The notes: generated by a model not told the origin, from the letters alone. Positions 1-6,375 are shown, counted from the first letter of the stretch. The stretch: 11,503 bases of DNA from Candidatus Omnitrophota bacterium (GCA_016206955.1 JACQQO010000076.1:1-11503), one strand, 5' to 3'. Numbers and translations are program-made.

Positions 1-1
1 A

Positions 2-955
2 GAGCTAAAAACAAATCCTCTTTATTCAGGTTATAGTTCTTCTTCAACTAATTCTAAAATAAATGGAACTTACCAAACCACCGTCACTCGCTCGCAAAGT
101 GACCCTACGGTTTATCAAATTTCTGCTCAAGGAACGGTTAACAGTTCAGGGACTGGAATAGCGGCGCTACGGAACGTCACCGCCGTGGTAGAAGTATTCT
201 CTTCTCCATTTGATCATGCTATCTTCGCCAGAAAAAACATTGGCATGAGCAATATCAATGGCCGAATTGATAGTTATAATTCCAACGATGGTGCCTACAT
301 GGCTGCTTTTGGTAAGGCGCGCGGGCATATTGGAACCAATCGCAACGCAAGAAACTCGATTGCACTTTCTGGAAACATCCGTCTCAGAGGGGATGCTATC
401 GTGGGGCCGCAAGCCAAGTTGAACACCGCTATCATTACAAGTGGAAACGTGATCATCGAAGGCGCTCGTAAGAGGGCCGCTGCCATCAAAAAACTAGATT
501 CTGTAATCCTTCCGGTTAATGCTGAATCAAAACTGAAGCGCCTCAAAGTCAACCGATCTAAAACCGTGACTTTGCCCGGTGGAACTTATGTTTTCTCGTC
601 TCTCAGCATTACCGAAAAGGGCAGGTTAAATTTCACTGGTCCTGCGAAGATCTATGTCAAAAGAGATGTGACAATCAAAGGAAGGGGAATAGGAACAGCC
701 AAAAATCTTCCTCCTAATTTGAGGCTTTATGTCAAGCAAGCACGCACCGTCACCATAGGCGGAACTCACCACTTCTACGGCGCTATTTATGCCCCGAAAT
801 GCAGGATCACGATGAAGGGTAAGGGTGATGTGTTTGGAGCTATTATAGGCAATCGGATCTCAAATTCCCGTAAAGGTAGTATCCACTTTGACGAGGCTTT
901 TCTTACGAACGGCAAGGCAGCTACCAATCGAATAAGATCGTGGCAAGAATTATAA
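2..955 (+). CDS. PilX-like minor pilin with beta-repeat C-terminal domain, 5' end missing (copy 0)
   Basis: The reading frame is open from base 2, so the gene enters from the left edge and its prepilin leader and N-terminal helix are not visible. The internal GTG at 185 is not the real start. The visible part aligns almost without gaps to the complete gene at 1976-3133: both have the stretch LKTN near the front, then GTVNS, DSYNSN, NLPPNL, FYGAxYAP and HFDEA, and both end in a short RSWxEL tail. The C-terminal half has short hydrophobic strands separated by glycine turns, suggesting a beta-solenoid-like fold; from memory it resembles the domain catalogued as DUF7305 in PilX-type proteins. By my count the part from residue 185 onward has about 42 Lys/Arg against 14 Asp/Glu, which is unusually basic. 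It is probably the last gene of an earlier triad. The role in a pilus tip is inferred from the neighbours. Confidence 0.85.
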   Translation, partial: ELKTNPLYSGYSSSSTNSKINGTYQTTVTRSQSDPTVYQISAQGTVNSSGTGIAALRNVTAVVEVFSSPFDHAIFARKNIGMSNINGRIDSYNSNDGAYMAAFGKARGHIGTNRNARNSIALSGNIRLRGDAIVGPQAKLNTAIITSGNVIIEGARKRAAAIKKLDSVILPVNAESKLKRLKVNRSKTVTLPGGTYVFSSLSITEKGRLNFTGPAKIYVKRDVTIKGRGIGTAKNLPPNLRLYVKQARTVTIGGTHHFYGAIYAPKCRITMKGKGDVFGAIIGNRISNSRKGSIHFDEAFLTNGKAATNRIRSWQEL

Positions 956-1006
956 GGAACTTTACTTCATTTTAAAATTTAGTAAGTCCATTCCCTGCAA
1001 GTAGTT

Positions 1007-1043
1007 ACCTTGCAATTCAAGCTTCCGTAAGTTACTTTTTAAT
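1007..1043 (+). promoter_or_regulatory. Promoter-like block shared by the two pilin triads (copy 1)
   Basis: A TTGCAA hexamer (1010-1015) is followed after exactly 17 bp by TACTTT (1033-1038), a plausible -35/-10 pair, though the -10 is weak. An ungapped comparison with 3213-3249 gives 27 identical bases of 37, including a perfect 12-base run at 1007-1018 and the shared GTTA and TTTTAAT blocks. The predicted transcription start falls at about 1045, next to the ATG at 1046, so the first pilV message may be leaderless. The rest of the gap from 956 shows no hairpin or riboswitch that I can see. Confidence 0.5.
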
Positions 1044-1045
1044 AT

Positions 1046-1441
1046 ATGAAGAAAAAAGACGGTTTCACTATCCTCGAGATGCTTTTTGCCTTAGGTATTA
1101 TCATCCCTGCGATTTTTGCGGTGATCGGCATTAACTATTACATGATCCACGCTTCAGAAAACGCAAGACAGGCGACAACGGCTTTGCAAGATGCTCATTC
1201 GGTAATCGAAGGAATCCGAAATTCAAGTGCCCAAGGTTTAAGCCGAGTAATTGCAAACTATCCAAACGGACAAGCAGTGGCCGCATTTACGGGCCTAAAT
1301 CTAACAAACGAACGAATTACCGTTAGTTATGCAAACGTAAACGCCGACCCTTTAGTAGTTACCGTCACGGTCACTTGGACAGACCCCGGTGGCGGAGACA
1401 TTCGGACGCGGGTACTTGAAACTCAGGTGACCCAAAGGTAA
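1046..1441 (+). CDS. PilV-like type IV minor prepilin (triad 1)
   Basis: The 131-residue protein begins with a class III signal: a short basic leader, then G6 and F7-T-I-L-E11, with Glu at mature position +5 and a hydrophobic helix to about residue 30. A prepilin peptidase should cut after G6 and methylate F7. The C-terminal part is beta-rich and ends in a WTDPGG turn and VTQR. The gene at 3361 ends similarly (WTEKGK ... VTKR), so they are paralogs. Order and size match the PilV member of pilV-pilW-pilX minor-pilin clusters. The distinction from general secretion pseudopilins (GspI-like) cannot be made from sequence alone. No Shine-Dalgarno sequence precedes the ATG, which agrees with a leaderless start. 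The next gene begins 4 nt after the stop. Confidence 0.85.
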   Translation: MKKKDGFTILEMLFALGIIIPAIFAVIGINYYMIHASENARQATTALQDAHSVIEGIRNSSAQGLSRVIANYPNGQAVAAFTGLNLTNERITVSYANVNADPLVVTVTVTWTDPGGGDIRTRVLETQVTQR

Positions 1442-1445
1442 GACC

Positions 1446-1961
1446 ATGACAAAAAATGAAAAAGGATTAACCCTTCTTGAAATGATGGTGAGCCTTGCTA
1501 TTTTTTCGGTTGTCGTCTTGCTCATCCTTCAAATTTTCCATATCGGTTCTAAAACTCTTGAAGTTGCCGCCACTCAATCGAAAATAGTTGCGGGAGCCAG
1601 AAAAGGAATTGATACCGTGAACCGGGAATTAAGAAATTCTTCTTACACCAGAGTAACGGTCCTTCAATCTGGGGCTTCGCTCCAATTTACCATCCCTCAA
1701 ACCATTACAAGCGAGGGAAGTATTACTTGGTCTGGCCCGATTCGCTATAGTTTAGGGGGCACGAACAACGATCAACTATTGCGTCAAGACGTTAATGCTG
1801 GAACGAGCACAGTCATTGCGAATAAAGTAGCGAGTCTCTTATTTACCAAAAATGCAAATCCGGATACTTTAACGATCGATGTCACCACACAAGGGGAAAC
1901 TCTTTACGGCACTGACCTTGATCCCATAGCGCTCCGGGGCACGGTAGAATTTAGAAACTAG
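1446..1961 (+). CDS. PilW-like type IV minor prepilin (triad 1)
   Basis: The 171-residue protein has a leader MTKNEKG, predicted cleavage after G7, L8 at mature +1 and E12 at +5, followed by a hydrophobic helix to about residue 28. The rest is a soluble beta-rich domain in which an R-x-L-R pair in the helix extension (EL-R) is typical of PilW/GspJ-type proteins. The C-terminus (GTVEFRN) parallels that of the PilW-like protein at 3789-4301 (SQVKVRN). An AAGG Shine-Dalgarno sequence lies 7 nt before the ATG and inside the end of the upstream pilV-like gene, so the two are probably co-translated. It should act at the inner membrane as a minor component of the pilus tip or a priming complex; that role is inferred from family and order. 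Confidence 0.85.
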   Translation: MTKNEKGLTLLEMMVSLAIFSVVVLLILQIFHIGSKTLEVAATQSKIVAGARKGIDTVNRELRNSSYTRVTVLQSGASLQFTIPQTITSEGSITWSGPIRYSLGGTNNDQLLRQDVNAGTSTVIANKVASLLFTKNANPDTLTIDVTTQGETLYGTDLDPIALRGTVEFRN

Positions 1962-1975
1962 GAAAGAAAAAATCG

Positions 1976-3133
1976 ATGAAGAACTGCAAAATTGGAAAAT
2001 GGAATCGCGCAAATCAAAAAGGAATTGCTCTGATCGCAACCTTGGGTTTGGCTTCCGTTATAGCGATTCTGGCAGCCGGACTGATGGCCGGCGGGCTTGC
2101 GGAACTGCAAGCGGCGAAACGCTTCGAAGATCGAACGGTGGCTTTCCATTTGGCGGAAGGCGCACTGGATCAAAGGATTGCAGGTTTAAAAACAAATCGC
2201 AGCGATACGGCTCCTCGCTCTGGCGCCCCCAACAATTATCAAATCACTGGAAGTTATGGAACCACGGTCGATCCATCAGAAAATAACCCGAATGTATTTG
2301 AAATTCAAGCGACGGGCACAGTCAACTCGATGGGCGGAACAACAGACCGCAGAATTACTGCCGTCGTCGAGTTAGGTTCCACTTCGCCCTTTACCTACGG
2401 CATCTTCGCTCAATCTTTCATCACCATGAGCGGAAACGCGGTAACAGACAGTTATAATTCCAATAATGGCCCCTATACCTCTGATTCCGCCGGTACAAAT
2501 GGAGATATAGGTTCTAATCGGGCTGGCGAAAATACGGTTACCCTTTCAGGCAATGTTCGGATTAAGGGCGACGTGATGGTGGGACCAGACGCTAATATCG
2601 ATACTGCCATCACTACGAGCGGTAATTCGGTCATCGAGGGCGAACGAAGTGCAGCTTCTGCGCCCATGACGTTGGACCCCGTCACGCTTCCTTCCGGCGT
2701 CACGAATCTGGGCAATCTCTCAATAAGCGGAAATCGCACCGTCACCCTACCCACCGGCACCTATGTTTATTCATCCATCAGCATTTCGGGCAACGGCAGG
2801 CTTAATCTATCAGGAGCTACCAAAATCTATGTCACGGGTGATGTGTCGGTCTCAGGCAATGGAATCAGTACCGCTCAAAACCTTCCGCCCAATTTAGAAA
2901 TTCATGTTCAGGGAACCCATACGCTTTCGCTTTCCGGAAATGGCAACTTCTACGGCGCCGTATACGCTCCGGATTCCAGAATTAATATTTCCGGCAACGG
3001 CCAACTTTTCGGCGCTGTGATTGGAGAAACGATCGTAGACTCCGGAAACGGAAACATCCACTTCGATGAAGCTTTAAATAGCAGCAGCACAAGCAACTCA
3101 AGTACTCAGCTTAGGTCCTGGTCAGAACTATGA
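1976..3133 (+). CDS. PilX-like minor pilin with SGNG beta-repeat domain (triad 1)
   Basis: The 385-residue protein has a 16-residue leader, G16 then I17-A-L-I, and a long hydrophobic helix to about residue 45 followed by the PilX-type AF-LAE-L signature. It lacks Glu at mature +5, as is common in PilX_N and GspK-like proteins. The soluble part has at least nine SGN or SGNG turns between short strands, a beta-solenoid-like pattern, with FYGAVYAP and HFDEA near the end and a terminal LRSWSEL. From memory this resembles DUF7305. The comparable C-terminal part is acidic (about 9 Lys/Arg against 19 Asp/Glu), unlike the basic paralog at 2-955. AGGAAAG precedes the ATG. It is the third gene of a PilV-PilW-PilX set and is probably exported to the pilus tip; the ligand is unknown. 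Confidence 0.85.
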   Translation: MKNCKIGKWNRANQKGIALIATLGLASVIAILAAGLMAGGLAELQAAKRFEDRTVAFHLAEGALDQRIAGLKTNRSDTAPRSGAPNNYQITGSYGTTVDPSENNPNVFEIQATGTVNSMGGTTDRRITAVVELGSTSPFTYGIFAQSFITMSGNAVTDSYNSNNGPYTSDSAGTNGDIGSNRAGENTVTLSGNVRIKGDVMVGPDANIDTAITTSGNSVIEGERSAASAPMTLDPVTLPSGVTNLGNLSISGNRTVTLPTGTYVYSSISISGNGRLNLSGATKIYVTGDVSVSGNGISTAQNLPPNLEIHVQGTHTLSLSGNGNFYGAVYAPDSRINISGNGQLFGAVIGETIVDSGNGNIHFDEALNSSSTSNSSTQLRSWSEL

Positions 3134-3157
3134 GTCCGAACAGGAGTTTCCGGGCTA

Positions 3158-3193
3158 CACTTTGTTTCTCCTTTTAGAAAGTGCTGTCTTTTT
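3158..3193 (+). terminator. Weak hairpin plus T-run after triad 1
   Basis: CACTTT (3158-3163) pairs with AAAGTG (3178-3183) across a 14-nt loop, and a five-T run ends at 3193. The stem is short and A/T-rich, so it could be a weak terminator or chance. It lies in the right place, between the end of triad 1 and the next promoter-like block. Confidence 0.25.
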
Positions 3194-3212
3194 AACTTAA
3201 GGGCTTTCCCTC

Positions 3213-3249
3213 ACCTTGCAATTCCAATCCCTATAGGTTAGCTTTTAAT
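3213..3249 (+). promoter_or_regulatory. Promoter-like block shared by the two pilin triads (copy 2)
   Basis: TTGCAA (3216-3221), 17 bp, then TAGCTT (3239-3244); this is the same arrangement and spacing as at 1010-1038, with the same ACCTTGCAATTC run. The predicted transcription start near 3251 would place the riboswitch (from about 3281) within a leader of roughly 110 nt. The conservation of a full-length block in front of two paralogous operons supports a promoter or activator site. The weak -10 suggests an activator or an alternative sigma factor. Confidence 0.5.
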
Positions 3250-3257
3250 TAACAGTG

Positions 3258-3279
3258 TTTCGTTCCTTGTGAAACGAAA
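3258..3279 (+). promoter_or_regulatory. Leader hairpin just before the riboswitch
   Basis: TTTCGTT (3258-3264) and AACGAAA (3273-3279) form a perfect 7-bp stem with an 8-nt loop, ending directly at the 5' edge of the aptamer core. It could stabilise the leader or compete with the aptamer's outer helix. No function is known from the sequence. Confidence 0.4.
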
Positions 3280-3280
3280 A

Positions 3281-3354
3281 TGGCAAACCATTTGAAAAAA
3301 TGGGACGCAAAGCCGTGCGCCTAAGGCTTCAAGGCTAAGGTAGGCAGGTTGCCG
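3281..3354 (+). ncRNA. Cyclic di-GMP-I (GEMM-I) riboswitch
   Basis: The conserved GEMM-I core is present in order. GGCAAACC (3282-3289) comes first. A hairpin follows with stem CCATTT/AAATGG (3288-3293 and 3298-3303) capped by a GAAA tetraloop (3294-3297). Next are GGGACGCAAAGCC (3302-3314), the tetraloop receptor halves CCTAAG (3320-3325) and TAAGG (3336-3340) around a small hairpin, and finally GGTTGCCG (3347-3354). The GGCA at 3282-3285 pairs with TGCC at 3350-3353 as the closing helix. Known GEMM-I RNAs bind c-di-GMP and often precede pilus, motility or adhesion genes. The guanine I align to the Vc2 G20 position (3282) is G, which by established knowledge favours c-di-GMP over cGAMP variants that carry A there; this assignment is by eye. 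The aptamer ends 6 nt before the pilV-like ATG. Confidence 0.93.
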
Positions 3355-3360
3355 AATTCC

Positions 3361-3792
3361 ATGAAGAAACAAAAAAGAAAAGAAAACATAAGAAAAAAAG
3401 CCGCTTTTACCCTCATCGAGCTCACTATCGGTATCTCTCTCTTCACTCTTGCACTTTTTGGCATCATCGCATTACTCGGCGACTCTTTAGCCTTCGGAAA
3501 ACTTTCCGGTAGCCGCTTGATTGTAATGAACGAAACCAGGCGCGTCCTTGAAGAAATTAGGCGTGTTGCAGATACAGGCGGGCTTTCGCAAGTGGCCAGC
3601 GACAACTGGACGAATTGGGCAAGCCAAAACTTGAACAATACTTTGACCAGTCAAAATGTGGCTGTGACAGATACTTCAGGCAATGCTCTCATTAATAATG
3701 CGGATCCGCTCCCGGTGCGCGTGACGATGACGTGGACCGAAAAAGGCAAAATCAACACTTATTCAGTAGATACGATGGTGACCAAACGATGA
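3361..3792 (+). CDS. PilV-like type IV minor prepilin under riboswitch control (triad 2)
   Basis: The protein is 143 residues from the ATG at 3361; the in-frame TTG at 3349 lies inside the riboswitch and is unlikely. A long basic leader (MKKQKRKENIRKKA) ends in A15, followed by F16-T-L-I-E20, with Glu at mature +5 and a hydrophobic helix to about residue 38. The residue before the cut is Ala, not the usual Gly; prepilin peptidases tolerate this to some degree. The end (WTEKGK ... VTKR) matches the PilV-like protein of triad 1. The only Shine-Dalgarno-like bases, AGG at 3346-3348, lie within the aptamer, so ligand binding should affect translation directly. The stop overlaps the next start (ATGA). 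Confidence 0.85.
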   Translation: MKKQKRKENIRKKAAFTLIELTIGISLFTLALFGIIALLGDSLAFGKLSGSRLIVMNETRRVLEEIRRVADTGGLSQVASDNWTNWASQNLNNTLTSQNVAVTDTSGNALINNADPLPVRVTMTWTEKGKINTYSVDTMVTKR

Positions 3793-4301
3793 TAAAAACG
3801 ATCGGGAAATCAAATGCAGGCATGTCCTTAGTTGAAATCATGATTGTAATGACACTGCTTTCTATTTTTTCCATCTTTATGGTGAATTTGATCATGACTT
3901 CGCAAAACGCCACGACCATCCAAAATATATCGGTTCCAATACGTGCGGAAGCCAAACAAATCATGGAAGCCATGATGCGGGAATTGAGAGCGGCGGATCC
4001 AGCCGAGGGAATCACGATTGATGGAACAGGCAATTCACGCATTACCTTCAGCGTGCCCACCGTAGTCTCAAGTCAAGGAGTGACGGACCACGATCAGATT
4101 CAATTTTCATACGACCAAGTTCAGCGGCAAATCACACGGACAGACGGCACGAATACCGATATTTTGGGCCGCAATGTTCAGTCTTTGGTATTTTCTCAAG
4201 CCAACGACGTCATCACAGCTACGGTCGGAACGCGTGCGACGACGGCCGCCGGAACGGCGATTGAGGCAACGCTAACATCTCAAGTGAAAGTGAGGAATTA
4301 G
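3789..4301 (+). CDS. PilW-like type IV minor prepilin (triad 2)
   Basis: I choose the ATG at 3789, which overlaps the upstream stop by ATGA. A longer in-frame GTG at 3732 would bury the signal inside the previous gene. The 170-residue protein has leader MIKTIGKSNAG, cleavage after G11, M12-S-L-V-E16 with Glu at +5, and a hydrophobic helix to about residue 35. It is followed by RAEAKQIMEAMMRELR, a typical amphipathic continuation of the pilin helix. The C-terminal VKVRN resembles the end of the PilW-like protein at 1446-1961. There is no strong ribosome site, so translation is probably coupled to the riboswitch-controlled pilV-like gene. Confidence 0.85.
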   Translation: MIKTIGKSNAGMSLVEIMIVMTLLSIFSIFMVNLIMTSQNATTIQNISVPIRAEAKQIMEAMMRELRAADPAEGITIDGTGNSRITFSVPTVVSSQGVTDHDQIQFSYDQVQRQITRTDGTNTDILGRNVQSLVFSQANDVITATVGTRATTAAGTAIEATLTSQVKVRN

Positions 4302-4307
4302 AAGCCA

Positions 4308-5405
4308 ATGAAAAAATTCTTGAGGGATCAAAAAGGAATTATCCTGATCTGGTTTTATCTCTTAATTGTCATGATCATTGTTGCCGGCGGAAGCTTATTC
4401 GCTCTTGCCTTCCAGGAATCCTTACTCACGAATATCGAGATTGGCAGGCACAAAGCTTTTTACTTAGCAGAAGCAGGTTTAGACCGTAAGCTCAAAGAAC
4501 TGCGGGGAGGAGATCAAAATCCCCGAGAAAATATCCCATTCGGCGAGGGCACTTATTCAGCTTACTACTGTCCTAAAGTGATTATAAACCCTCAAACAAC
4601 GTGTGCATTAGCCCCGCCATGTGGATGCAACAAACCGGATATGATCGTGGCGTCCGGAACCGTGGGTGAAATCAACGGAATCGCAGGATCGGGAATTACA
4701 AGATCGATCACCGCCGTTGTCACCAAAACGAAACCTCCGGGTGCAAAAGCCGCAATTACGGCGGTAGATAACGTGTCTTTCAATGGAAACATTACCGTCG
4801 ATGGCCGCGAACATAATAGTGCAGGCGAGCTGATCGTCGGCGAGCCTGGAACCTACGGCGTTTCAAGCGGCGGTTTAGTCACTCAAGGAGGCAGTTCAAT
4901 GATCGGAGGAATTATCTTTGAGCCTGCCCAACCGGCACACCCGTTGGCGATTGAAGAGGATGCGGACAATTCATTCACTTCTCCCGAGGAAATTCTGGGC
5001 GTTCCGGCGGGAAGCCTGGATTCATATCAAACTTCATCCATACCGACACTTCCGATGAGCGGCATCGTTTACTATACCGGCGACTCTTGGATTGCGCCTG
5101 ATTTCGGAACCGCGGCAAACCCAAGCACCGGTATTTTGATCGTCCACAATTCCAGCGGAACCGCCTTTCTGAAAAATGTCCACGGATACTTCACGGGACT
5201 CATTATCGCGGATGACTTAATTCACATTAACGGAGATGCGGTCGTCACAGGAGCTGTAGTGCTTGAAAAACAGACCGGCAACACGCTCGGAAACGGCGCT
5301 GCTCATGTCAACTACAGCTCCGAAGTTCTCTTAAATCTTCCGACGGGAAATTATTCGATTCTTTCATGGGAAGATGAACAAAATAACCCATACACGTATT
5401 TGTAA
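4308..5405 (+). CDS. PilX-like minor pilin with cysteine cluster (triad 2)
   Basis: The 365-residue protein has leader MKKFLRDQKG, predicted cleavage after G10, then IILIWFYLLIV and the PilX-type KAFYLAEAGLDRKLKEL helix end. There is no Glu at +5. Four cysteines in a C-x10-C-x5-C-x-C pattern (about residues 88-107) follow; they could form disulfides or bind a metal. The C-terminal half has short strands with glycine turns (SFNGN, HINGDAVVTGAVV, NTLGNG) and ends with SILSWEDEQ shortly before the stop, recalling the RSWxEL tails of the two other PilX-like proteins. It is more divergent than those two are from each other. The gene begins 6 nt after the PilW-like stop and its TAA overlaps the next ATG. 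Export to a pilus tip is inferred. Confidence 0.82.
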   Translation: MKKFLRDQKGIILIWFYLLIVMIIVAGGSLFALAFQESLLTNIEIGRHKAFYLAEAGLDRKLKELRGGDQNPRENIPFGEGTYSAYYCPKVIINPQTTCALAPPCGCNKPDMIVASGTVGEINGIAGSGITRSITAVVTKTKPPGAKAAITAVDNVSFNGNITVDGREHNSAGELIVGEPGTYGVSSGGLVTQGGSSMIGGIIFEPAQPAHPLAIEEDADNSFTSPEEILGVPAGSLDSYQTSSIPTLPMSGIVYYTGDSWIAPDFGTAANPSTGILIVHNSSGTAFLKNVHGYFTGLIIADDLIHINGDAVVTGAVVLEKQTGNTLGNGAAHVNYSSEVLLNLPTGNYSILSWEDEQNNPYTYL

Positions 5406-6268
5406 TGAGAAAACTTTTTTTTGTTCTTCTACTTCTTATCATCGCCCCTTCCCTTAGCGCTCAGGAAATTTCTGCTACGGACGAACCTCTGCAAATCGCA
5501 AAAAACCGCCGTGCAAGTTTCCAAGATCGGAAAAATGCAATCGATCAAATCAAAACGGAAAACGATCCTCACACAGCAGCTGAATTTGCCCAAATCATCC
5601 GAAATTCCAAAGAACCGATTGCGCTCCGGGGGTATGTGGCTGATACGCTGGCGGAAGCGAAAAACAAATGGAGCGGGATGGAGTTAAGGAAAATCCTAAA
5701 AGACAAAACCGCTACCAATGAGAGCCGAAAGCTCGCTCTTTATAGCCTCTGGAAAAAAGAGCCCCAAACCTTTCAAACTGAGCTGATCAATATGGTTCAA
5801 AACTATTCGGAACCGGCTGAACTTCGAGTCGCGGCGCTTAGTTATTTAAGCGAATCAAAAGAAAATCAGCCGCCAAAATTTTGGCTGGATCTTTACGCCA
5901 GAAAAGAAAATCCGGCTGCGATTCGGATTACTGCACTTGATGGACTCGAAAAACTTGAGCTCTTGGCTCAAAATGAAGCGGTTTTAATTCAAATCATTCA
6001 CAACCCGCGCGAATCAATTGAAATTAGAAAGTCATCTATTTTAACCGGAAGCCGCATCCTTTCTTCCAGCGTATTGGGACAGGAATTAACTAAGATTGTG
6101 TCAAATCCTGAAAATCCGCTCGAAATGAGGCACTTTGCCGTTAATCATCTTGCTTCGGTCGCCGACACCGTGCTTGTTCCGGAGTTGAAAAAGATCTCAT
6201 CGCAAGAAAAAAATACAACCCTTTCCCGTGAACTTGAAACCTTAATCGCAAACCTCACCTCAAAATAA
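5405..6268 (+). CDS. Secreted HEAT-repeat-like protein at the end of the riboswitch operon
   Basis: The 287-residue protein starts in a TAATG overlap with the PilX-like gene. A type I signal peptide is clear: MRK, a hydrophobic run FFVLLLLIIAP, then SLSA, with likely cleavage after A19. The mature part is alpha-helical and repetitive, with recurring units in which a short proline or polar turn (SKEPIALR, SEPAELR, ENPAAIR, PRESIEIR, ENPLEMR) precedes a helix rich in Ala and Leu. This pattern repeats about every 35 to 40 residues, as in HEAT-type alpha-solenoids. It has no catalytic motif that I recognise. Such proteins act as scaffolds, so a periplasmic partner for the pilin proteins is a reasonable inference from the overlap, but its function is unknown. 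Confidence 0.8.
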   Translation: MRKLFFVLLLLIIAPSLSAQEISATDEPLQIAKNRRASFQDRKNAIDQIKTENDPHTAAEFAQIIRNSKEPIALRGYVADTLAEAKNKWSGMELRKILKDKTATNESRKLALYSLWKKEPQTFQTELINMVQNYSEPAELRVAALSYLSESKENQPPKFWLDLYARKENPAAIRITALDGLEKLELLAQNEAVLIQIIHNPRESIEIRKSSILTGSRILSSSVLGQELTKIVSNPENPLEMRHFAVNHLASVADTVLVPELKKISSQEKNTTLSRELETLIANLTSK

Positions 6269-6276
6269 CAAAAGCT

Positions 6277-6367
6277 GGTACCGTTTGATATAAACCCGAT
6301 TAAAATTCCCTTCTTGACTTTGGCTTAGCAATTACGTTATTTAATCGGTACTATATAAAACGGTACC
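6277..6367. repeat. 27-bp imperfect inverted repeat flanking a promoter region
   Basis: The left arm 6277-6303 and right arm 6341-6367 are reverse complements at 23 of 27 positions, with the outer 10 bases (GGTACCGTTT against AAACGGTACC) and the inner 8 (CCGATTAA against TTAATCGG) perfect. The 37-bp spacer contains TTGACT. No target-site duplication and no T-run are visible, so it is not an obvious transposon remnant or intrinsic terminator. Confidence 0.85.
6314..6342 (+). promoter_or_regulatory. Possible promoter inside the inverted repeat
   Basis: TTGACT (6314-6319) is followed after 17 bp by TTATTT (6337-6342), a moderate sigma-70-type match with a good -35 and a poor -10. It would drive the QueC-like gene. 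It lies in the spacer between the inverted arms, with the -10 touching the right arm. Confidence 0.35.
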
Positions 6368-6375
6368 AATGAATA

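Noticed and set aside
185..187. GTG at 185 as a gene start
   Set aside because: The frame is open to the left edge and the upstream codons align with the paralog at 1976, so the gene is truncated by the window.
1007..1020. The shared TTGCAA block as a sigma-54 promoter
   Set aside because: TTGCA could be a -12 element, but no GG lies at the required distance upstream in either copy.
6277..6367. The inverted repeat as the terminator of the pilin operon
   Set aside because: The loop is 37 nt and no T-run follows the stem.
6277..6367. The inverted repeat as a miniature transposon
   Set aside because: I see no target-site duplication at its edges and no second copy, only an 11-base match (AGCTGGTACCG) at 10614-10624.
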